Assembly (NCBI RefSeq): GCF_000350225.1
Contig: NW_005179363.1
Coordinates: 361,590 to 425,589 of the forward strand
DNA: 64,000 bases
DNA from: Chondrus crispus
Taxonomy: Eukaryota; Rhodophyta; Florideophyceae; Gigartinales; Gigartinaceae
Reading direction: 5' to 3'
Below the pieces are notes generated by a model. That model worked only from the letters and a program-made list of their open reading frames with translations, was not told where the DNA came from and ran no database searches. Every line of letters starts with the position of its first letter. Position 1 is the stretch's first letter. Position numbers and translations under genes: made by a program. This document shows positions 53,525 to 61,078 of the stretch, piece after piece.

Positions 53525-54008
53525 AATGTACTTCTTGACAACAGCGGCAGGGTTTTGAAGGCGGGCAAAAGTGACGGCTCGTGGCAATGGATACAAATCC
53601 CAACGTGAGAGTGAAGACCATGAGTGCCTGCGATATGAAAAATAAAAACCTCAAATTCGATGCGGGAACCAATTAGAATCTGACAAATAGTACGACTGAA
53701 ACGCCTGAGGCGACATTGCGGGAATTGTCAGAAGATACATTTGTCGACCCGCCATTGGACATCTCGTGGAGTTCAGAATGACCCACCAGATGCCTAGATT
53801 GCAGGTCCGAAAATTGACCATTGGTTCCTGAACGGTCCGCCATTGGTCTTTGAAGAGCCATGATTGAGTCACATTTGGTTGATGACAGACCTTTTCTTTT
53901 TTCAAGTCTGTGAGCCCCCTTGCCGCTGATGAGTGACCATTTATAAACCATTTGCCTGGCAATTCATGGAACATTCATCGATCATCCACCCACCATTCAT
54001 TATATAAA
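53525..54008. other. right subterminal region of the TNP2 transposon
   Basis: Non-coding. Contains CCATTGG and ACCATTGGTT words at 53739-53850, mirroring the ATTGGTTG-rich left end. Confidence 0.6.
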
Positions 54009-54019
54009 ATCTGCTAGGG
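54009..54019. repeat. right terminal inverted repeat of the TNP2 transposon
   Basis: ATCTGCTAGGG, the exact reverse complement of the left end, followed by the target-site copy CTG. Confidence 0.88.
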
Positions 54020-54738
54020 CTGTACAGCGGCCTTGTCCTTCTTCGATCGACGGTCGCCTTCTCGACCCGTTGGGAGCGGCTCTTGCCCGGCGACCTGTTC
54101 AAGGTCCTTGAGACGATGAGCGGCGCGGTCAAACCTGTCGTCGATACTGCTTCTAAATTTACCTAAGGACTCCAAAGCTTGATTCGCGTCGCGCCTTGCG
54201 TCCTTGTCTGAAATTTTCAACGAAGCTAGGACCTCCGGCTCCAGACCGTCGGTCGCCTCACCTCGCTCCTTCTCGACGAGATCCACTCGAGCCGATAGCT
54301 CTCCTAAAACGGTGTGGAACTCGGATGCTTGCAACTCCAGTTGCTTCCGGACGAGGGCTAATTCAGCCTCGAGATTTTCGTCATCTCTTGGCGAATCTCC
54401 TCGCCCATCTTCTCGAACCTGTAGGATAGGTTATCCTTGTCGGCTTCAATCTCCGTCGGGGATTCTTGAACTTCGGGATCCGTGGCCGTATTGGCCTGGC
54501 TTCGTGTGCAAGGACCTCGCGGGATCCTCGACGCCCTTGCCGATCCCATTCTGCTCGCCCCGGGACCGACGTCCCCGGGTGCGCTTGTCGACATCGCTCG
54601 TACGAGCGAACCTACACAAAAAAGTTACAAACAAAAATAAATAAAAAAGAGACTCCGTTGCCCAGACCAACTTCCTTGTCGTAGACAAAATTCTAGGTCG
54701 GGTTTCCCGTAGAAAATTCTAGGTCGGGAGACCACTTT

Positions 54739-55756
54739 TGTAGTGCAATGCGCCTGTCAGGCAGAGACCGCGGTCCGATGGTCCAGCAAAAACAACAACA
54801 GCAACAAAAACAAGAACTGCCGATGGCACAGCGCTACGGAGTGTCCGACTATCCCTTCTCCGTTTAAACGATCTTGCGACTCGTAGTAGCTCAGATCCCT
54901 GATAGTGGGGGCACAGAGAAATAACCCGGCCCGGGATCGATGTGGTAGAGACTTGCGAAGAGAACTGCTCGACGAGTGTGGGGTGGGGCGCGTACTTAGG
55001 TACCCCGGTTCCACTGGGTTGTAAGGCCAATGCTCGTCGAGCTTCTTCGACACCTTGTAACGCGACAAGGCTATCCACGGGGGCGTCGCAACGCAACCCA
55101 ACGGGATGAAATGAAAGTAGCAGCGCTACGTCAACCGTGCCGCCCGATGGCTCGAAACACCTACACCGGTTCGGTCGCAACCGAGGCCGATGGCACCAAC
55201 ACTGGCTTGTACACACGACAAAGCCCTTCGAGGGAGACGTCGTTGCAACAGTCTCCGTCGGAAAACGGGTCACAGTAGCAGCGCTACGGCAACTGTGTCG
55301 CCCGATGGCAAAGACACCTACACCGGTTCAGTCGCAACCGAGGCCGATGGCACCAACACAAGATAAGGGAAAAATAGGTAGACTTACAGATAGAAAAGGA
55401 TAGGGAAATAAAGGAAAAGAAAAGGGAACCCCGGAGCGCAAAGGATAAAGTAATCTGTAGTTAAAGGGAATGTCTTGTAAAAGACGGACTTCAACCAAGG
55501 CGATATCAGACTCTGGCAACTCGAGTTGGTTTATTGACTTGGTCGGTCAAAGGGCTAAGTTATATGGAGCCCCGCCGGTGCGAGTACAGTAGCTCCCGGC
55601 TCTAGATTCTAGATCTAATTAGTAAATAAAATAAATAATTAAAATAATCGTGCGCTTCGCCGCACACGTGTGTCCCCGAAACCCGGACTACATTATCCAA
55701 TTTTTTTACTTTTTCACTTCTTTTCACCCCCCTTTTCAGGTGCGTATTGCACTACA
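54739..55756 (-). repeat. 5' LTR of the Gypsy element
   Basis: 1018 bases, TG...CA, matching 31837-32695. It holds an internal tandem duplication of about 155 bases sharing AGTAGCAGCGCTACG and ACCGAGGCCGATGGCACC, of which the 3' LTR has one copy. The region after it on the minus strand (AGTGGTCTCCCGACC) may be the primer-binding site. Confidence 0.9.
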
Positions 55757-56530
55757 GCCGGGCTGTGCTGGGTGGGAGAGCGACAGGCTGTGCAGGGTGC
55801 CGGGCTGTGCGGTTGGGAGAGCGACAGACTGTGAGAGGTGCCGGGCTGTGCGGGTTGGGAGAGCGACGGGCTATGGGGGGTGCCGGGCTGTGCGCGGTGC
55901 GAGAGCGACAGGTTGTGCCGGGTGCCGGGCGGTGCGGGGTGGGAGAGCGACTCGACAGGCTGTGCGGGGTGCCAGGCGGTGCGGGGTGGGAGAGCGACAC
56001 GACAGGCTGCGCGTGTGCTGGGCGGTGCGGGGTGGGAGAGCGACAGGCTGTGCAGGGTGCCGGGCTGTGCGGGGTGCGAGAGCGACAGGCTGTGCGGGGT
56101 GCCGGGCTGTGCTGGGCGGGAGAGCGACAGGCTGTGTGGGGTGCCGGGCTGTGCGGGTTGGGAGAGCCATAGGCTGTGAGGGGTGCCGGGCTGTGCGGGT
56201 TGGGAGAGCGACGGGCTGTGGGGGGTGCCGGGCTGTGTGGGGTGCGAGAGCGACAGGACAGGCTGTGCGGGGTGCCCGGCGGTGCGGGGTGCGAGAGCGA
56301 CAGCCTGTGCGGGGTGCCAGGCTGTGCGGGGTGGTAAAGCGACAGGCTGTGCGGGGTGCCTGGCGGTGCGGGGTGGGAGAGCGACAGGCCGTGCGGGGTG
56401 CCAGGCGGTGCGGGGTGGGAGAGCGACACGACAGGCTGTGCGAGGTGCCGGGCTGTGCGCGGTGCGAGAGCGACAGGCTGTGCGGGGTGCCGGGCTCTGC
56501 GAGGTGGGAGAGCGACAGGCTGTGGGGGAG
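55757..56530. repeat. GC-rich tandem array, right part
   Basis: Continuation of the array at 30489-31836: repeats of GAGAGCGACAGGCTGTGCGG, GGTGCCGGGCTGTGCGG and a variant with GCCAGGCGGTGCGGGG. Unlike the left part it has no palindromic motif copies. Confidence 0.9.
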
Positions 56531-57119
56531 GGTACCGGAGAGTGAGATAGAGAGTGGGGAGGGTTGATGGAAGAAGCGCGGCAATTAGGGCAATTTAGAG
56601 TGCGGACGACGGCAAAATTTCTTTCTCAAAGTTTTTTGTCTTACGACGACGACGGCAACATTTCGAAATTCGAAATCTTTATGTTTTTCAGAGGTTTTGT
56701 AGCATGAAAACCCCCAACGGCGGAGGGGTGTTGCTAACAGTCCGACGGTGACCCTTGATCGGCGGAAGACGGGGGACTCCTCCTGCTCACGGAACCGGGC
56801 ACGGGCCCGGTAGCAGTGTGGGAGAGCGGGTCGGGGTAGGTCGCGCGCACGCACGAGCGGATCGACGCCTCAGCGCCCCGGAGCAGCGCTGGGTGACGTA
56901 CCAGCGCTGACGGGCGGAAGCGGATCCCGGCTCGCTCGTGTGTCGCGCAACCCGACCCGTGCCGGTCCCTAACTAAAAAGGCGTGCGAAGGTGTCGCCTA
57001 ATTAGAGTAAGCTGGAGGGTTTCGCCGCGGTCGTGGATCGTGACCAAGCTACCTTGGCCCTCCCCCCCGCCGGCGCCCTTCCTCCTATTTAATATACAAG
57101 TCGACGTTATCATACTATA
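56531..57119. other. intergenic region, no gene seen
   Basis: GC-rich from 56.7 kb, with many CGG/CGC words, and possibly part of another repetitive element. No coding region is recognisable. Confidence 0.4.
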
Positions 57120-57270
57120 GTACAGTACCGTGCTACTGTACCAGTGCGGGTCGTCCCGCACTGTAATACTGTCAGCCATCGGGCTGACAGCACACGTTTC
57201 GTACACGTGTGCTGGCGCACGCGCTGTAAGATATGCGCGCACGCCCGCTGTAAGGTTCGTACCTTACAGC
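57120..57270. repeat. array of five short perfect hairpins
   Basis: Perfect arms at 57120-57127/57134-57141, 57142-57150/57155-57163, 57169-57177/57182-57190, 57189-57197/57205-57213 and 57247-57256/57261-57270, of 8-10 bases each. The loops are 4-7 bases, and three contain TCG (TCGT, ATCG, TTCGTAC). They follow each other almost without spacing, 50 bases before the ATG at 57322. Confidence 0.8.
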
Positions 57271-57321
57271 GAGATCTAGATCTAATTGCAAATCTAATGT
57301 ATACAGTGGTCGTCGGCAATT

Positions 57322-57981
57322 ATGCCACATCGCCCCCCACTTAACGGTGAACGTCCGCGTTCACCCCGGCTTGTAGAAGTGGCCATGTCGATTCCCGTAG
57401 CTGTCCGGATCGTACCCGAGGTCGCCAGTACGCCGCCCCTTCTATTGGGTTCGAGCCCGGTCCGTCGTCTGCCCATCGCTCCTTTTCCCCTTCGTCGCCT
57501 CCTTGTCCCCAGCGACTTCCCGTGTCGCGCCGTATTCCTCTTTTTCTCCCCCGCCCTTCCATCTCCTTGGGTCTTGGTCGGCGCCTCACCTGACGTCGCC
57601 CGCCCCTTGTTCTCCGTCCGAATCTCGTCTGGACCGTCAGAGTCCTTCCTCTCGCTGGGCGACTCCGATTCCTACTCGTCGATGTCGGCACCTCTCCCGA
57701 GCCCTTCCGTATCCCCGGGGACGATCCCCTCGTCGAGTGTACACGCCGTTTCCAGTGGGGAAGTTACTCCCCGTCAACTAGAGCCGCCGTCGCTCCTGCG
57801 AGCAACCTTACCGCCGTTCCAGAAGTCCCGGAGCGCGGGGGACTCGCCACCGTCGATCGAGTTCGTCCCCGCGTCGGCGCCCCCGGCTTCACATGTCGTC
57901 GATTCCGCCGTCGCCCGAGGCCTGTCCTCGGCTGGAGAGGAGGACAATGCTAGCGGAAGGTGGTTTGGTTCGCCGTTATAG
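57322..57981 (+). CDS. Pro/Ser-rich protein of unknown function
   Basis: 219 codons with strong GC bias at third positions, beginning MPHRPPLNGERPRSP. No family is recognised. It is rich in Pro and Ser (SAPLPSPSVSPGTIPSSS). It lies directly before the larger gene on the same strand, as a Pro/Ser-rich frame precedes the related ORF in the Gypsy element, so the pair may be a conserved unit. Confidence 0.45.
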   Translation: MPHRPPLNGERPRSPRLVEVAMSIPVAVRIVPEVASTPPLLLGSSPVRRLPIAPFPLRRLLVPSDFPCRAVFLFFSPALPSPWVLVGASPDVARPLFSVRISSGPSESFLSLGDSDSYSSMSAPLPSPSVSPGTIPSSSVHAVSSGEVTPRQLEPPSLLRATLPPFQKSRSAGDSPPSIEFVPASAPPASHVVDSAVARGLSSAGEEDNASGRWFGSPL

Positions 57982-58050
57982 TGGTCTGCCCCGCTGCCCG
58001 TCGAACGTCTTCGCTTTTCGTGGCGCCGGTTTGCTTGTTCGGGCGTGACC

Positions 58051-59784
58051 ATGAGTGAGCTACTGTCCCACGATCGCCTCCGCCCCGACCTGCTGCATGT
58101 CCGCCGAGTATACGAAGCAGGCGGTGCGGAGGAGGCGTCGCTGATGCTGGGGAGGCTCACCGCGGACGGCGTCGGTGCGGCGTACCAAATCCCCGACGCC
58201 ATTCACAGCGAGCGGACCTTCGTGTACAGTGCGAGCGAGGCCGACTACGTGGATCAGATGGCGTCTTATCTGTCGGGACCCAGTCGTGGTGAGCCTCGTC
58301 GGTTCGTCCTGGCCGCCGTGCCGGGGCTTTACGTCAGCCCCAGACCCTACGCCAATTTGAAGGCGAGGGCCGCCTTACAAAAATCTGCCTGCTCCCTAAT
58401 GCGTCTGCACGGGGTCGCCATCTCTCCTCACGATTGGGCGGTGTATCGACGTTCCGACAAGGAAGACGGGCGAGTCTTCCGTGCATCCGCGTTCGAGCGG
58501 GGGTTGTCGCCGGGGGATTTTCCGCCACTCCCCGTTGTCGTAAGGGAGGCACTCCCTTCGTTGGGAGTGCATCCTCTTCTCCCTTACCTTCTAAAGCATT
58601 TCGGCTTCATTTGCGCCGATCCGCGTCATCCCGCCTATTCAGCCGTCATGTTCAATCTAGAAAGGGAGTGGGCCTGGTCTCTGGGTAATGCCTTCATGAC
58701 CGAGGTGTCCGTACAAAGCCGTGTCTTCCTGCAACCGCCCGAGGTGTTGGGGTTCTTCGGAAGGGTAGCGGCATTCCTTCCCCTGGTGCCCCTACACCCG
58801 CTCGAGCGCAGCACATCGCACGTGTCTTGGGCATGTACGGGTTTGCCGGAGTTGATGCAGCGCGCCGACGAGGTGCCAGAACGACATCGACGTCCACGGA
58901 CAGATTTCACTACCGGCGACCGTAGTATCTACCTCACTTACCAACTGGCCACCGATGCCTTCGTCGCGCGGTCCCTCCCGACGGCGGCCTCCCCTAGTCG
59001 TCCTGTACGCGGTGGCGGCGTCGGATCCACCGCGAAGGAGTCGCAGAGGAAGCGCTATCGGGACTTGGATGGTGAGGCCGCCGCGGTTGGGGGAACGGGC
59101 ACGAACCCCTTTCAGCCCCCTACCGTTAGCAACGGCCTCTATGGCTCCTTGGAGGGGCCTTCCGTCCTCCCGGTTCCGCCCCTTCACCCGCCGGCGGGGG
59201 AAGATCCACTGGAGGAGTCGGCGAGTCGTCGTATTATGTCGGCACGCGCCGATGTCAGGGCCGTCCCTGGCTTAGCCCGGGCCTTAGGGACGTCGGCGGA
59301 TCGTCCGTGGCAAATCGGGGGCCTTCTTCGGACGTTGGCGTCGTGGTATCTGTTGCGTAGCGACGAGGCCCGCCGTCTGGGTACCGAACGCGAATCATAC
59401 GCCTCCGAATTGCGTCGACTGAAGCACGAGGTGGAGACCTTACGTCAGACCTCCGTGGAGCACGCGAACGCTCTCGAGCGGTCCCACGTCGAACGGGACC
59501 GCTACCGCCGAGAGCGCGATGAGCTCCGTTCTCTCCGTGTCAGTGCTCCATCCGTGCCGAGGCACGCCATGCGCGACCCTTACGAGGACCAGACGTACGA
59601 ACCCTCTCGGTCGTACGGGACCGCGCCCTCGGATGCCGCGGCCATTCGTTGGTCGAAGGACGAGGAGGTGGCGATGCCGCCGCTGGCGGACGTCCGGGTG
59701 GGGTTGCCTCGGCACCCCCGTTATTGTCCGTCGAAACCCTACGCCTCGGGTCCATCGGTCGCACCGAACGGCCCAGAGCAGTGA
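58051..59784 (+). CDS. unknown protein related to the antisense ORF of the Gypsy element
   Basis: 577 residues from ATG 58051, one frame, GC-rich codons. The N-terminal 300 residues are globular. Segments ADYVDQMASYLSGPSRGE and KHFGFICADPRH followed by EREW resemble SYLDNMLAWTSDIPPRE and KYYGRYLRDPRH followed by TEW of the plus-strand reading near 33.1-33.8 kb. The C-terminal part is low complexity, then a coiled coil at about 440-500 (ELRRLKHEVETLRQTS, RDRYRRERDELRSLR). Function is unknown. It is probably an accessory gene of a mobile element, though no second LTR pair could be matched here. Confidence 0.55.
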   Translation: MSELLSHDRLRPDLLHVRRVYEAGGAEEASLMLGRLTADGVGAAYQIPDAIHSERTFVYSASEADYVDQMASYLSGPSRGEPRRFVLAAVPGLYVSPRPYANLKARAALQKSACSLMRLHGVAISPHDWAVYRRSDKEDGRVFRASAFERGLSPGDFPPLPVVVREALPSLGVHPLLPYLLKHFGFICADPRHPAYSAVMFNLEREWAWSLGNAFMTEVSVQSRVFLQPPEVLGFFGRVAAFLPLVPLHPLERSTSHVSWACTGLPELMQRADEVPERHRRPRTDFTTGDRSIYLTYQLATDAFVARSLPTAASPSRPVRGGGVGSTAKESQRKRYRDLDGEAAAVGGTGTNPFQPPTVSNGLYGSLEGPSVLPVPPLHPPAGEDPLEESASRRIMSARADVRAVPGLARALGTSADRPWQIGGLLRTLASWYLLRSDEARRLGTERESYASELRRLKHEVETLRQTSVEHANALERSHVERDRYRRERDELRSLRVSAPSVPRHAMRDPYEDQTYEPSRSYGTAPSDAAAIRWSKDEEVAMPPLADVRVGLPRHPRYCPSKPYASGPSVAPNGPEQ

Positions 59785-60557
59785 CCGTGCCACAGCGATA
59801 GTTTAGCTCCCTTCGTCCGTAAAGCCACTACGGCATCCTTCGCTGGTGCATTCGTCTTCACACGCTCGTCAGCAGATGCCTCGGTGGACATGTGGCGGGT
59901 CCTTTGTTCGACGGATGGTAGCGCACAGTCACACCCCCACCATCGTCTTCTTCCGTCGTACAGAGCCATCTCTGTCCCCATCTGCCCGCGGTCCGGGCCT
60001 CCTATCCAGAGTTTCTGTCCTTGCCATGGGTCGACCCACGGCGTGCGTGGGGTCGTCCCTTCCTTCGTTGTTTTGTCCTATAGCGTCTCCGTAGACGCTC
60101 GATAGGTATCATCCCTTCTACTTCCCCCTTCGTCGTCGTCGCTGAGGTCGTTCGCCAGTACGATCCGACGCGCCCACTTGCCCTGTCTCCAATCCCACTC
60201 TTTGATGTTCGACGTCATGGCCGCCGGTTGGCGAGATACTAATTCCCAGCCTTCTCTCTACTTCGTGACGCGTCGCAGCCCTTCTTGCCACCACATTAGT
60301 ACGATGGCCGGGGTGAGGACCCCCCCCGGACGAGGCGCACGCTACAAGTTGTGGTCCTTCCGGAAGTCGGGTGAGCGAGCGGGGCCCGGGGGGTGCGTTT
60401 TATAGAAAGGTCAGCGGGGCAGAGGGAAGAAGGATGGTTGAAGGTTGCTGGTGGTTGACGGGAAAAGAAGTTGATACCATTTTACTCTTGGTCGCCAACT
60501 ATTGGCGCTACTTATACTCTTCGAACTACATACAATACGAGCCATTAGGGCTGGTCA
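59785..60557. other. intergenic region, no gene seen
   Basis: 3' flank of the preceding gene. Short plus-strand frames have no recognisable content. Confidence 0.45.
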
Positions 60558-60699
60558 CGTGACTCTCCTTCTTGCACTGGTTGATAATCAAGTGACTCTC
60601 CCTGTTGCACTCTCGGTTGATAATCAAGTGACTCTCCTACTTCCACTCTCCGTTGATAATCAAATGACTCTCCTTCTTGCACTCTCTCTTGCTAATAAT
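60558..60699. repeat. 36-base tandem repeat, four copies
   Basis: Unit TTGATAATCAAGTGACTCTC then CTNCTTGCACTCTC, with starts at 60581, 60617, 60653 and a diverged copy at 60689, spaced exactly 36 bases. Confidence 0.88.
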
Positions 60700-60729
60700 T
60701 TGGGACCGTTTGAGAGTCAATAATATCTG

Positions 60730-61067
60730 AATGTACTGTACTGTAGATTACAGATTTTACACTACGATTAATAACCACTGTGGCACATACGTCATACGTA
60801 TCACACACGTGTCAAATCGAGAAAAATGAAACATGTTCAGAATGTACTGTAGAGTGCCACGAGGTACATAACTTACACGTGTCAACACCAAAATTGAAAC
60901 ATGCTCGGAAATAATAGGAAAGTGCAACCGTGTACAAATATGACACGTGTCCACCTTGAAGACCAAACATCCTGAGAATGCTCTTGCAAGCATTTTAGGT
61001 TTCGTCGACGTACACGTGTAATATCTGTCAGGCTTGGAGCTTAGCATGTGGTCGAAGATTTCCAACA
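60730..61067 (-). repeat. 3' LTR of the Copia element (left limit estimated)
   Basis: Starts TGTTGGAA at 61067 on the minus strand. The left end near 60730 is a guess, as the other LTR is not in the window. It holds four ACACGTGT words at 60805, 60875, 60943 and 61012, spaced 68-70 bases. Confidence 0.6.
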
Positions 61068-61078
61068 CTCCCCCTCGA

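Larger units (their letters stand above)
44445..54019 (+). mobile_element. TNP2-type (CMC/EnSpm/Plavaka-like) DNA transposon carrying captured host genes
   Basis: The ends are perfect 11-base inverted repeats, CCCTAGCAGAT at 44445-44455 and ATCTGCTAGGG at 54009-54019. Each is flanked by CTG (44442-44444 and 54020-54022), a 3-base target duplication as expected for this superfamily. Both flanks are gag sequence of the same Gypsy element, so the 9575-bp insertion is well defined. Subterminal TGGTTGG/CCATTGG words lie inside both ends. The right half holds the transposase and a divergent accessory gene. The left half holds a complete aminotransferase gene, a small GC-rich ORF and the 3' part of an S-adenosylmethionine synthetase gene. 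A 100-N gap of unknown true size lies at 47752-47851, so the real length may differ. Confidence 0.88.
31837..55756 (-). mobile_element. Ty3/Gypsy chromovirus LTR element, broken and interrupted by a DNA transposon
   Basis: The element reads on the minus strand. It starts with the 5' LTR at 54739-55756, followed by a gag segment, pol, a long non-coding and antisense-ORF region, and the 3' LTR at 31837-32695. A purine tract (GGAAGGGGGA) precedes the 3' LTR. The flanks GCCAG and GCCGG look like a 5-base target duplication with one mismatch. The integrase carries a C-terminal chromodomain, which defines chromoviruses. A 9.6-kb DNA transposon is inserted in gag. Without it the element is about 14.3 kb, long for the family. 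Coding is spread over several frames, with roughly four to six breaks besides the insertion. The LTRs differ at about one base in 16-20 by eye, so it is not recent. Confidence 0.88.
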
